A program made the translations under genes and the position numbers. Source: Amoeboradix gromovi (lineage: Eukaryota > Sanchytriomycota > Sanchytriomycetes > Sanchytriales > Sanchytriaceae). From it: DNA of 17,926 nt. The notes under the pieces were generated by a model that was given only the letters and a program-made list of their open reading frames with translations, had not been told where the DNA came from and did no database searches. The DNA is taken from positions 1-17,926 of the forward strand of contig JADGIF010000138.1 in NCBI GenBank assembly GCA_018985225.1, given 5' to 3'. This document shows positions 7,026 through 14,684 of this stretch, piece after piece (within the stretch, counting starts at the first letter, position 1; each line of letters opens with the position of its first letter).

Positions 7026-8186
7026 ATGGAATCAACCATTCTTCATCATTTGTTTTTATTCCAAGGATTTGGGATGTTGTTGCCGTGGAATACCATCATT
7101 ACTGCCCATGATTTCTTTCGTTTAATGTTTGACCATCCTACATTTCAATCGTATTTTGCATTTTATTTCAATACTTCCTTGGTTGCAATTACTTTATTTT
7201 GGCTCAAAAGACCTGTATTATATGGCAGCATCTCATACTTACTGATAAGCGTTTCTTTTCTGATATTTCTGTTAATGCGGGTTATTAATCAGTCCCATAA
7301 TTTTTATTTTTACATCTGCTGTTTGTTAATTGCGATTGATGGTGCTGCTACTGCTACTATACAGTCCCGAATAATGGCCTTGGCCACTTTAAGAGGTGAC
7401 AAAGCAATCCAGTCTGTGTTAATTGGTCAGGCACTAGCTGGGTTGACCATTAGTGCATCAGATTTCTTATTCAAGGTTGTTAGTTTAGCCGGCAACAAAT
7501 TCATCGATCCTTTTATTGTCTATTTTTCTTTTGCGTTCATAATGAGTATTTTATGTTTATTAACATTTAATCGCCTTAGCAATACTACAATGCTCAGCAT
7601 ATATCAACATATTGATGATAATCAACCAGAACCTGAAATAGATTATCCTGATGGATCTATAGAAGACGAAATAGCTGACGAAATCGAAACGCAGCCTGAG
7701 TATGAATTATCTCTGGCTAAATACCATATCTTAACTTGCTTTTTTACTCTCTTCATAACATTGTTTCTATTTCCTGCTGTAACAAGTCTAATAGAACCAG
7801 TTGAAGATGTCGATAACCAGTATTACATCGCATTATTTGTTCCTCTTGGATTCTTTTTGTATAATCTTGGTGATACTTTGGGAAGGTTTGTTAGCATTCT
7901 TCCTAATATACATGTCTTACTTGCGTTTTCGATTAGTAGACTCTCATTTGTATATATATTTCCATATTTGTATTTGAACAGTCCAAATTATCGTGATTTG
8001 TATTTTTTTGCTAGTTTGTTTGTATTTGGCATTACCAATGGATATATCACCAATGGTGCCATGATGCTCGCTAGTCGAAAATTTAGAAATGAGCATGTCG
8101 GCAAGGTCATGAACTTCTCAATGTTGTGCGGATGTGTGGTAGGAAGTTGCGGGTCTGTAGTGCTTGCAAATTGGTTAGTGACTTGA
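7026..8186 (+). CDS. FUN26: Equilibrative nucleoside transporter (ENT/SLC29, Fun26-like)
   Basis: This 386-residue polytopic membrane protein begins with the ENT signature in helix 1: LFLFQGFGMLLPWNTIITA (10-27 area). Other family marks are an acidic cytosolic loop (196-226) between two helix bundles, LFLFPAVTSLIEP (246-258), FLYNLGDTLGR (277-287) and FGITNGYITNGAMM (334-347). About ten to eleven hydrophobic helices can be drawn. The family moves nucleosides down their gradient; yeast Fun26 works in the vacuolar membrane. Only nine residues precede helix 1, whereas relatives have dozens, and the protein is about 130 residues shorter than yeast Fun26. The start codon lies 23 bp from the divergent gene, so an undetected upstream exon is possible but would overlap it. 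The symbol is by family only. Confidence 0.92.
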   Translation: MESTILHHLFLFQGFGMLLPWNTIITAHDFFRLMFDHPTFQSYFAFYFNTSLVAITLFWLKRPVLYGSISYLLISVSFLIFLLMRVINQSHNFYFYICCLLIAIDGAATATIQSRIMALATLRGDKAIQSVLIGQALAGLTISASDFLFKVVSLAGNKFIDPFIVYFSFAFIMSILCLLTFNRLSNTTMLSIYQHIDDNQPEPEIDYPDGSIEDEIADEIETQPEYELSLAKYHILTCFFTLFITLFLFPAVTSLIEPVEDVDNQYYIALFVPLGFFLYNLGDTLGRFVSILPNIHVLLAFSISRLSFVYIFPYLYLNSPNYRDLYFFASLFVFGITNGYITNGAMMLASRKFRNEHVGKVMNFSMLCGCVVGSCGSVVLANWLVT

Positions 8187-8559
8187 AAATAAATTTATTT
8201 ATTCGTACTAGACTTAGCACCTATTTCTTGGAGTATATCTTGCGTCGCAGAAATTCAAAATTCATCAAAATTCAACTGTTTTAACTAGGACCAGTTTGAA
8301 CGCATCCCACATTTATTAGTACGACAAAGTTTAAAAGCATCACACTCTATCTGTTATTTTAAATCTTGTGAGATCTGTGGTAGCAAACTCTTGGCCTAAA
8401 TTAATGTAATATCTTTTGAGTATCTAATAGAATTTTAAAGCATCTAAAAGACTTGAAGAACTTCAACAGAATTTCCGCAAATCCCAGGCTTAAAGAAGCC
8501 AAAGACTATGAGGCTACCGCCCAAATCGATTTGGTAATTTGCTGGAATCAATATCAAAG
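8187..8559. other. Intergenic stretch with possible decayed coding sequence
   Basis: No intact gene. One forward frame from 8193 to 8396 has a single TAG (8286-8288) and includes a cysteine pattern, CYFKSCEICGSK. Another forward frame, 8420-8562, is open for about 47 codons (RISANPRLKEAKDYEATAQ) with no ATG. The pieces are in different frames and I recognise neither. They may be debris of a lost gene, or chance in AT-rich DNA. The stretch lies between the convergent 3' ends of the transporter and the helicase. Confidence 0.2.
8188..8193 (+). terminator. AATAAA two bases after stop codon
   Basis: The hexamer follows the TGA at 8184-8186. It is a candidate poly(A) signal. Confidence 0.4.
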
Positions 8560-10425
8560 TTACTTCTTTATAAATGGATAATTCCTCTTCTTATAAAATG
8601 GCCAAAATTGGAGTCTGCAAATCATCAGTAGAGTGTCATAGCTGGTGGATCTATCAATATATTTTTCTGCTGCCAATATATGTTCAATATCTTTATCTGT
8701 ATTAGCAGAAATCAAAGATTTTAGTTTCTCAGATTGACTTCGGCTTGGTGCCTTGTTGCAGAAAGAAAAATTAGATTTCCTAGCATACTGTATGGAAGTG
8801 GCTTGTAAGTTACGGTAAACAATTGACTCTGCATATTTTACGGCTGATTCAATACTATTAAATGATTTGGAATATTTTAAAGTTTGATTTTTTATTATTC
8901 CCATTTCTAAATGCCAGCAGTTCTCGTCTTCCTCGCTTATTATAGATAAAAAAGATGGGGTGATAGCGCAGAACACGCTGCCGTACATATTGTTCCATTT
9001 CAAACGAGGATGCTTTACTGTTCTGAAAGCATAACATAAATCTTTAGGATCTTTTATAGATTTAAATTCTAATTTGCGCATAACTTTTTGTTTCACCAGC
9101 GGCTTATTCCTTGATATCGTTGATAGTTTTACAGGCTCGTTTATATTAAATATAGGCCTTTCATTAAGGGAATCCAACAAATCATATTCTACCCATTGAT
9201 AATCTTTAATTAGATCTTTAGGCGGATTAACCACTGTTCTTTCTTTCGCCAGTAATTCATCTGTTTTCTCATAGACTCTCGATACTTCTGTTTTAGGATA
9301 ATCAAATGCTGCATATTCTAAGTTGACCCTTTTAGGTGTCAGAGCAGGATCTTTGCAACCATCTACTATATCAATGATCTTACAATTCACTTTATTTGGC
9401 GAATTTCTTAGTCCTCTTCCAAGCATTTGCTGATGTAATACCGAGGACAGGGTAGGCCTAGCCATTATCAAGCAATCTATGTTAGGGATATCGGTTCCCT
9501 CTGTTAAGATAGCACAGTTTATTAGTATAGGAAATTCTTGGTTTCTAAACGCCTGAAGAATTTCTTTTCGTGTTTCTATTTCTGTTTTACTGCTTATACC
9601 TTTTGCATTTATACCACTATCTTGGAATGCTCTTACAAGAGTATTGACATGATCTATGTCTACAGCAAATACAAGTGTTGATTTGCGGTCATTTGCGGCA
9701 TGTTCAAAATAAGATTTTACTATGAAATCATTTCTGTCTTTTGTGTTGATAGAATACTGCAGTTGCAATTTGGAGAAATCTGATTTTGAAGAGTTCTGTC
9801 TAGCCTCTATAACTAATTTTGATTTAATGCCAACTACAACTACTGGACATAAATGACCATCCTTTATTAGATCAACAATGTCTTTGTGATATGTTAAGTG
9901 CTCAAATATTTCACCCAACTGCTTGTGGTCATCTCGGCTAGGTGTTGCAGTAAACCCAATCAGTGGGATGTCAACAGGCTTTTCATCATCAAAGTAACCA
10001 AAATGTGTAAATATCTTTTTGTATGAATTAGTGACTGCATGATGACATTCATCTACAACAATTAGTTTAAAATCATCGGGATTATAGTTAGATAGTCTGT
10101 TGGACTTCTTAGAAACTAGAGATTGAACGCTAGCAACAATAATATCAGCATTACGCACATGTGCTCTCTTTATCCCCTGATCGATTTGAACATTAGCTTT
10201 AGGCATTATAGCTTTACAAGTTATCGCAGCTTGCATCAGCAATTCCATTCTGTGGGCTAGGATTAAGGTTTTCCTGTCTCCGTTGACTAACTGTGCGCTT
10301 AGATGGGCAAAAGTAAATGTTTTGCCAGATCCGACTGGCATAGACACAATTTGGCGATATATTCCTTTTGATATAGCCTTTTTAATAGACTCAATACATT
10401 GCATTTGATACGAGCGAAGTGTCAT
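8560..10425 (-). CDS. IRC3: SF2 DNA helicase, Irc3-like (mitochondrial branch-migration type)
   Basis: The first ATG is at 10425 (621 residues, MTLRSYQMQC). An in-frame TTG lies four codons upstream. The ATPase core is complete: RSYQ at 4-7, Walker A PVGSGKT at 30-36, motif Ia LILAHR at 54-59, motif II DECHH at 125-129, motif III TATPS at 159-163, motif V TEGTDIPN at 308-315 and motif VI QQMLGRGLR at 332-340. The roughly 270-residue C-terminal extension fits Irc3, the yeast mitochondrial helicase (about 690 residues) that remodels branched mtDNA. No clear mitochondrial presequence follows the ATG. The same frame stays open about 45 codons upstream without a Met, so an unseen 5' exon or non-AUG start could supply one. 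About 140 bp separate it from the divergent gene at 10568. The call as an SF2 helicase is certain; Irc3 orthology is likely. Confidence 0.9.
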   Translation of the reverse strand: MTLRSYQMQCIESIKKAISKGIYRQIVSMPVGSGKTFTFAHLSAQLVNGDRKTLILAHRMELLMQAAITCKAIMPKANVQIDQGIKRAHVRNADIIVASVQSLVSKKSNRLSNYNPDDFKLIVVDECHHAVTNSYKKIFTHFGYFDDEKPVDIPLIGFTATPSRDDHKQLGEIFEHLTYHKDIVDLIKDGHLCPVVVVGIKSKLVIEARQNSSKSDFSKLQLQYSINTKDRNDFIVKSYFEHAANDRKSTLVFAVDIDHVNTLVRAFQDSGINAKGISSKTEIETRKEILQAFRNQEFPILINCAILTEGTDIPNIDCLIMARPTLSSVLHQQMLGRGLRNSPNKVNCKIIDIVDGCKDPALTPKRVNLEYAAFDYPKTEVSRVYEKTDELLAKERTVVNPPKDLIKDYQWVEYDLLDSLNERPIFNINEPVKLSTISRNKPLVKQKVMRKLEFKSIKDPKDLCYAFRTVKHPRLKWNNMYGSVFCAITPSFLSIISEEDENCWHLEMGIIKNQTLKYSKSFNSIESAVKYAESIVYRNLQATSIQYARKSNFSFCNKAPSRSQSEKLKSLISANTDKDIEHILAAEKYIDRSTSYDTLLMICRLQFWPFYKKRNYPFIKK

Positions 10426-10567
10426 GAAGTAAAACAAGCACTCCTTGTAAGAGTACTGCCTAGCGCTCTTGATAAACTCTTCAAATGAACATAGAATTAT
10501 CTTAAAATAATTTAGGTTTTTGATTCTCTTGTAAAACTGTCAAACTGAAACAATTTGCTCCAGCTTC

Positions 10568-11083
10568 ATGAGCAATATTACCACGGATAATAACGCTCAA
10601 CCTCCAAAAGCACTACCAAGTTTCTTACCTCTTCCAGCATCAAACTCAGAAAACACTGTTACAACTACTACTGCAGCAAACAAAGATTCTGAACCAAATA
10701 CCTCAAACACCGGTAACCCTAACCAGCAAAGTAATAGCCCGGCTAATAAAAACAATGCACAGTTAGCGACAACTCCAGTGCTTGGGAGCTCTCCAGGCGT
10801 ATCTCCGGAACTGAAAAATAATTTGCCATTAGTTACTAATCCTAGTAGACCAAGTGATGCAGTAGTTAAATTTGCGGACCAGGTTCAGAACAATGACCCT
10901 AGTAAGACAGTGGAGTATTTTCTCAGTGTGGTCGCAGAGCAGACTGTGGTTGACAACAAAACTATGGATGTTTACAAAACAAAGACTTTCGCCCAGATTC
11001 GACCAATATATGGAGTAAGTGCTTCTGAAGGTTTCTTAAAAATGGAATTGATCTTGCTACTTTTGCTTTTTGGATTCTTTTGA
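10568..11083 (+). CDS. Unrecognised protein, paralogue A: low-complexity head, conserved block, hydrophobic tail
   Basis: 171 residues. Residues 1-100 are rich in Asn, Pro, Ser and Thr. A compact block at 110-146 (DPSKTVEYFLS...FAQIRP) matches 83-119 of the protein encoded at 11442 at 24 of 37 positions, and NNLPLVT (84-90) matches NNLPILT. The last 12 or so residues (LILLLLLFGFF) are strongly hydrophobic. There is no N-terminal signal peptide, so a tail-anchored membrane protein is more consistent than a GPI-anchored one, unless a 5' exon is missing. A GTAAGT near 11014 looks like a splice donor. The paralogue, however, runs without interruption through the same place into a similar tail, so I leave it unspliced. 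Family and function are unknown to me. Confidence 0.8.
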   Translation: MSNITTDNNAQPPKALPSFLPLPASNSENTVTTTTAANKDSEPNTSNTGNPNQQSNSPANKNNAQLATTPVLGSSPGVSPELKNNLPLVTNPSRPSDAVVKFADQVQNNDPSKTVEYFLSVVAEQTVVDNKTMDVYKTKTFAQIRPIYGVSASEGFLKMELILLLLLFGFF

Positions 11084-11085
11084 GC

Positions 11086-11091
11086 AATAAA
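11086..11091 (+). terminator. AATAAA just after stop codon
   Basis: The hexamer begins two bases after the TGA at 11081-11083. It is a candidate poly(A) signal. Confidence 0.4.
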
Positions 11092-11338
11092 TCTAGTTTT
11101 TTTATTTGGCCATAAATTTTAGGAGAAGTGAAAAAATTGCAATCATCAGTTTTTATTGAATAAATAATTTATCCCGACTAGATGAATTCTATCGCTAACA
11201 TATTTCGCATTGCTAGACATTTCTAATTCAGTAAAAATCCGAGATTCTTTCTCTTCATATAGAACAAATCACCTCCAACTCAAATATTATCTTTCTTTAG
11301 TTGCAAAATTGTATAATAGCTCATTGCTATTTCTCAGC

Positions 11339-11362
11339 ATGAGTAGCAAAAGTCTTTACTAG
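11339..11362 (+). promoter_or_regulatory. uORF 1 of paralogue B (7 codons)
   Basis: ATG to TAG, encoding MSSKSLY, about 80 nt before the main ATG. It matters only if the transcript starts upstream of it. Confidence 0.25.
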
Positions 11363-11395
11363 TTTCTGTGGATATCACTGATTTTCTCGGAAATC

Positions 11396-11422
11396 ATGGC
11401 TTTTAACGAGGAGGACATTTAA
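11396..11422 (+). promoter_or_regulatory. uORF 2 of paralogue B (8 codons)
   Basis: It encodes MAFNEEDI. Its ATG has A at -3 and G at +4, a better context than the main start. Its TAA overlaps the ATG of uORF 3 (TAATG). Confidence 0.35.
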
Positions 11423-11511
11423 TGAGAGGAGCAAACATTCAATGTCATCACTTGCATCTGCAGTATCTTCGCCAACGCCAAGTGGTAACACAGCTCAATT
11501 CGCACCAATAG
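11422..11511 (+). promoter_or_regulatory. uORF 3, overlapping the main start of paralogue B
   Basis: 29 codons in another frame, running 70 nt past the main ATG at 11442. If used, it would lower translation of the main protein. Confidence 0.3.
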
Positions 11512-11879
11512 CTACTACTTCGGACAACAATACAGTGTCAACAAACGGGCAACCGCCGCTTAATCCAAATCAAAATGTAACCCCGCCAAATCAACAGAAT
11601 GTTGGCGTAAGCAATAACCTTCCCATACTAACTGAAAGTCCAAAAGGATCGGGGTTAGAAGTTAAACCTATCAATCAAGTTACACTGGATCCCTCAAAAA
11701 CAGTTGACTACTTCGTTAGTTACGCTCTAACACAGACTGTAATAGACGACAAGACAACTATGGTATACAAAAGTCAAACTTTTGCTGCTATTAGACCGCT
11801 GACTCCAAAAAGCGAATCCATTTACATGTTGCCAAATCTATTTGCTTCGTTTTTATTACTGCTCCTAATATTTCAATAA
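11442..11879 (+). CDS. Unrecognised protein, paralogue B of the 10568 gene
   Basis: 145 residues with the same layout as paralogue A: an Asn/Pro/Ser/Thr-rich head (1-60), NNLPILT (58-64), a conserved block at 83-119 (DPSKTVDYFVS...FAAIRP) and a hydrophobic tail at about 129-144 (MLPNLFASFLLLLLIF). Conserved positions between the two include the DPSKTV start, YF, QTV, D.KT, VYK and TFA.IRP. This suggests a small folded unit of about 37 residues held near a membrane by the C-terminal helix. No signal peptide is visible. The pair is a tandem duplication that has diverged mostly in the low-complexity part. It lies 90 bp upstream of the secreted lipase gene on the same strand. Its ATG is preceded by overlapping uORFs. 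Function unknown. Confidence 0.8.
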   Translation: MSSLASAVSSPTPSGNTAQFAPIATTSDNNTVSTNGQPPLNPNQNVTPPNQQNVGVSNNLPILTESPKGSGLEVKPINQVTLDPSKTVDYFVSYALTQTVIDDKTTMVYKSQTFAAIRPLTPKSESIYMLPNLFASFLLLLLIFQ

Positions 11880-11880
11880 A
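11875..11880 (+). terminator. AATAAA overlapping stop codon
   Basis: AATAAA contains the TAA stop at 11877-11879. It is a candidate poly(A) signal. Confidence 0.45.
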
Positions 11881-11969
11881 TTTAATTATTATAAGCAGGA
11901 TAGAGATACTTGTTGCCTTCTTATGATGCCATACAAGCGCAAATAGATTTCGTATTTCCCCTTTGGCAA

Positions 11970-12962
11970 ATGGTAGTTCTTCTTTTAACAAGTGCAGTTC
12001 TTTCAATGAACCATAGCCTAGGAATAATTGACAAAAACTTAAGGCTTGCTGATCCATTGCTAATTGAAAACTTGAAAAGATATTTGGATTATAGCGCAAT
12101 GTCTTACTGTTTACCAAATCTTGACTTTTCGTCATGTGAAGTCTGCAACTCACCAAGACTCCAGAACATTTCTAAGATTGTGACATTTCAATCTGAGTAT
12201 TATAAAACAGACTCATATGTTGCAGTCAATGACCGAAATAGAGAAATTGTCATAACATTTCGAGGACTGGATAACAATCGCCAGTTAGTACAGTTTGTGA
12301 ACACTGTCCTCAAAAGAATGGACATTCCACTTAGCAATGAATACGGAATATCTACACATGAAGTTAAAGTTCATTCCGGATTTTTAGCCATTTTTGAAGA
12401 TTCTTATCAGGTGATCTATACCCCTTTGATAAAAATAATCAGATCCAATCCTAATCACAGGATTGTGTTCAACGGGCATAGCCTAGGAGGCGCATTATCT
12501 GTGCTTCTTTTAATCAAACTAGTGTTCAAAGATCTTCTTGATCCTAAAAGAATGAAAATTGTTAACTTTGGGTCACCAAGAATAGGAAACAAGCCCTTTG
12601 CCCTTTTGGTTACGAGGCTGGTAAGAGAATGCTGGCGTGTAACACATGGTCACGATGTTGTGCCGAAAAGTCCACCTCGATTTCTGGGTTACCATCATTT
12701 TCCTAATGAAATCTGGCTAGTAGATGTTATTAATATCCCAAAATCAAAGGACTATACTTCAGATGCTTTTAAACCCTCACTGAAAACACCTTTTGAAACT
12801 ATAAATACAAAATCTTATGTTTGTGATCTATTCGATGACAGAAGGTGCTCTATCTCTACAGGGTCTAGTCCATTTGTAGACGAGTATTTACATTTGGTTT
12901 ACTGGAATCTGATATCATCCAGCCAAGATTTTGGGAGATGTTTTTATCAAGTGAAAAAGTAG
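11970..12962 (+). CDS. Secreted class 3 (fungal) lipase
   Basis: The start is the ATG at 11970 (330 residues). An in-frame TTG at 11910 is not credible, and the ATG begins directly with a signal-peptide-like stretch (MVVLLLTSAVLS). The alpha/beta-hydrolase features of the Rhizomucor-type lipase family are clear: VITFRGL (94-100) for the oxyanion hole, VHSGFLAIFEDSY (134-146), the nucleophile elbow GHSLGG (169-174, S171), VNFGSPRIGN (198-207), the acid residue in HGHDVVPKSPP (D229) and the His in DEYLHLVYW (H308). It should hydrolyse ester bonds of glycerides outside the cell or in the secretory pathway. Cys pairs near 47-59 and in the C-terminal part (285, 293) may form disulphides. AATAAA lies 16 nt after the stop (12978-12983). 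Substrate is not predictable. Confidence 0.94.
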   Translation: MVVLLLTSAVLSMNHSLGIIDKNLRLADPLLIENLKRYLDYSAMSYCLPNLDFSSCEVCNSPRLQNISKIVTFQSEYYKTDSYVAVNDRNREIVITFRGLDNNRQLVQFVNTVLKRMDIPLSNEYGISTHEVKVHSGFLAIFEDSYQVIYTPLIKIIRSNPNHRIVFNGHSLGGALSVLLLIKLVFKDLLDPKRMKIVNFGSPRIGNKPFALLVTRLVRECWRVTHGHDVVPKSPPRFLGYHHFPNEIWLVDVINIPKSKDYTSDAFKPSLKTPFETINTKSYVCDLFDDRRCSISTGSSPFVDEYLHLVYWNLISSSQDFGRCFYQVKK

Positions 12963-13063
12963 TCATGGTGAAGTTATAATAAAACAGTTTCCGCAATTTA
13001 GTATTTCTTGATTTTGTTAATTCACACTTTTCTTCATCCTGATACATACCGTAATCGAAATAA

Positions 13064-13699
13064 ATGAATTGGACAGGAGGAATTAAAAAAAGAAACAACA
13101 AGCCCACAATCCTTAGTTCCAACAATATTATTAAATCATGCGAATTCAAACTGCCATGGGCAAAAAGAGACCAAGCACAATTAAAGCAGACTGACTCTAA
13201 ATTTGATCAAGAATTTATTATCACCCATAAACCCAAGTCAATCAACTTTATTGAAAAGGAAGAATCCGGAGTATCAGAGATAGTTACACAGGAATCAAGG
13301 GAATCCAGTGAATCAAGTCTTAAATTGAATCCACCAAGACACATACTAGAGCTATGTGGATCCCCAGACATCGAAAACAACAAGATTGCCAAGAAAAAAA
13401 GGGAGACGAGAACAAAAAGTATACACAACGCAATAAGTAAATACAACAACATTGAAGAGAAGAGCTTTCTGACAAATCCTTTGGCCAAGAGGAATACAGC
13501 AAATTACAGCAACGACTCGCTTTTAAATTATTTAGATACTCCAGAGAAACTATCACCGCATTCGCAAAATGCGTCTTTGATTGATTTCAAAGAGGATGAG
13601 ACAGAGAGTCATGGTTTCGAAGGTTATGAGGAATTGCAGACGCGTGTGAAGATACTGGAAGATTTTTTGAGATCTCATTTTGAAGACTTTAAACAATAA
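13064..13699 (+). CDS. Hypothetical basic protein with N-terminal NWTGG motif
   Basis: 211 residues, mostly polar (Lys, Asn, Ser, Glu) and probably disordered. The N-terminus MNWTGGIKKRNNK resembles, from memory, the NWTGG-plus-basic start of various uncharacterised fungal nuclear proteins; I cannot confirm this. A Lys/Arg run near 108-116 (IAKKKRETR) could be a nuclear localisation signal. Residues from about 185 to the end (EELQTRVKILEDFLRSHFE) look like a short coiled coil, suggesting oligomerisation. Other frames over the same region are open but lack sensible composition. The gene lies between the lipase and MITE copy 2. No function assigned. Confidence 0.65.
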   Translation: MNWTGGIKKRNNKPTILSSNNIIKSCEFKLPWAKRDQAQLKQTDSKFDQEFIITHKPKSINFIEKEESGVSEIVTQESRESSESSLKLNPPRHILELCGSPDIENNKIAKKKRETRTKSIHNAISKYNNIEEKSFLTNPLAKRNTANYSNDSLLNYLDTPEKLSPHSQNASLIDFKEDETESHGFEGYEELQTRVKILEDFLRSHFEDFKQ

Positions 13700-13700
13700 A
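13695..13700 (+). terminator. AATAAA overlapping stop codon
   Basis: AATAAA contains the TAA stop at 13697-13699. It is a candidate poly(A) signal. Confidence 0.45.
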
Positions 13701-13796
13701 TGAGAAACTCTTAAAAAGGCAGCCTAGTTTTCTTTCTAATGTATTCTTTCTACCCGATAAAACACCATAAATTATAAAAGCTTTAATTTTACATTT

Positions 13797-13831
13797 GGGA
13801 CATCAAATATAAAAACTGGACTAGCTTTCTG
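13797..13831 (+). repeat. Left TIR of MITE copy 2
   Basis: It begins GGGACATCAAATATAAAAAC and ends CTTTCTG. It pairs with 14341-14375 at 31 of 35 positions. Confidence 0.87.
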
Positions 13832-14340
13832 TAACAACTTGGACATTATTTCAGCTTTATTAATTCTATGGATTTAAGAGGCGAGTGGACATTCAGCTAG
13901 TTGCGGAGTTGACGAGTATAAAAGGAGAATAAATAACTTTTATAAATAACTTTTTGTATTGAAATTTCAAAAATAAATATTCTGTAAAGCTATTCTCTTA
14001 CTCTTTCATCCAATCTTTATTTCAAATAAAATATCACTATTACTCTGTAAAAACAAGATGACCCACTATCTCTTTCAAGTATACAAGGTCTTTGAGTGGC
14101 TAAGCAAAAGGTGCATTATCTAATACTTACCACTATTATCTATTCCATTTTCTTTTTCCTCTAACCACCTTTCGTACAACTTATTTTTTGTTTTCTCTTC
14201 TTATTAATCATTGTATCTAAGATTTTGATGGATGAAAAGCATTTATACTAAAATGATTTACTTGAACTAATCGGATTAATTTAATTTAGCTTAATTTACT
14301 ATCGTTTAATACACACTTGAAATAACGATTCAAACTGCTT

Positions 14341-14375
14341 CAGAAAGTTAGTCTAGTTTTTATGTTTGATGTTCC
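14341..14375 (-). repeat. Right TIR of MITE copy 2
   Basis: It starts CAGAAAGTTAGTCTAG and ends GATGTTCC. It is the inverse of the left end and nearly identical to the right end of copy 1. Confidence 0.87.
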
Positions 14376-14684
14376 GTTTGTATAATGTGAATTTTGAATA
14401 TATTGCAATAGTATAAGAATCTCATTTCTGGTGTGACTATAGAGCATGTAGATCCTGTAGAAGATTGAGTCATACATTCCAGTGATTTTTGTAGTTTTGA
14501 CGTATTCAGGATGAGCAATTTGCAATTAATGAAATGAAAGATTGTTAAGTTTTTTTGTAGTTACGAAAGTCTAGAAAGAGAGCCTATCGAAGCCGTAGAG
14601 CTCAAATAATCACGATAAATGGGTTTTCAATTAAATCGATAAGTATTCATTTGCAATTTATAGTTATTTTTGAAAATCGGGGTT
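14376..14684. other. Ferrochelatase upstream region
   Basis: No secure gene. A minus-strand ORF (14525 down to 14340, 61 codons, MQIAHPEYVKTTKITG...) ends inside the right TIR of the MITE. Its first 50 codons lie in unique DNA and may be a gene fragment cut by the insertion, or chance. A seven-codon uORF (14619-14642, MGFQLNR) precedes ferrochelatase. A TAG at 14661 closes the ferrochelatase frame upstream. Confidence 0.25.

Larger units (their letters stand above)
11084..11441 (+). other. Spacer between the tandem paralogues
   Basis: AT-rich, with no gene. It should hold the 3' end of paralogue A and the promoter and 5' leader of paralogue B. Three upstream ATGs near its end are listed separately. 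Confidence 0.4.
13797..14375. mobile_element. MITE copy 2 (579 bp)
   Basis: It is bounded by 35-bp inverted repeats (13797-13831 and 14341-14375) with four mismatches, the same sequence as the ends of copy 1. It has no meaningful ORF. The interior shares a 64-bp block (14052-14115) and the whole right end (about 14270-14375) with copy 1. It also shares a 21-bp exact match (13962-13982) with the partial copy at the window end. A TATAAAAG sequence lies near 13917. No clear target-site duplication is visible. The greater TIR divergence suggests it is an older insertion than copy 1, or that it came from a different source element. It sits upstream of the ferrochelatase gene. Confidence 0.85.

Noticed and set aside
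11014-11019. GTAAGT in paralogue A as an intron donor
   Set aside because: The paralogue at 11442 reads straight through the same position into a similar hydrophobic tail, and the unspliced frame of paralogue A does the same.
11910-11969. Non-ATG (TTG) upstream extension of the lipase
   Set aside because: The ATG at 11970 begins directly with a signal-peptide-like stretch. Similar TTG extensions at 1710, 10437 and 14670 were rejected in favour of nearby ATGs.
11791-12156. Minus-strand 121-codon ORF across paralogue B and the lipase start
   Set aside because: It is antisense to two better supported genes and shows no recognisable domain; the same holds for minus ORFs at 1754-2065, 12865-13149, 13207-13556, 14627-14950, 15133-15336, 15813-16178 and 16539-17009.
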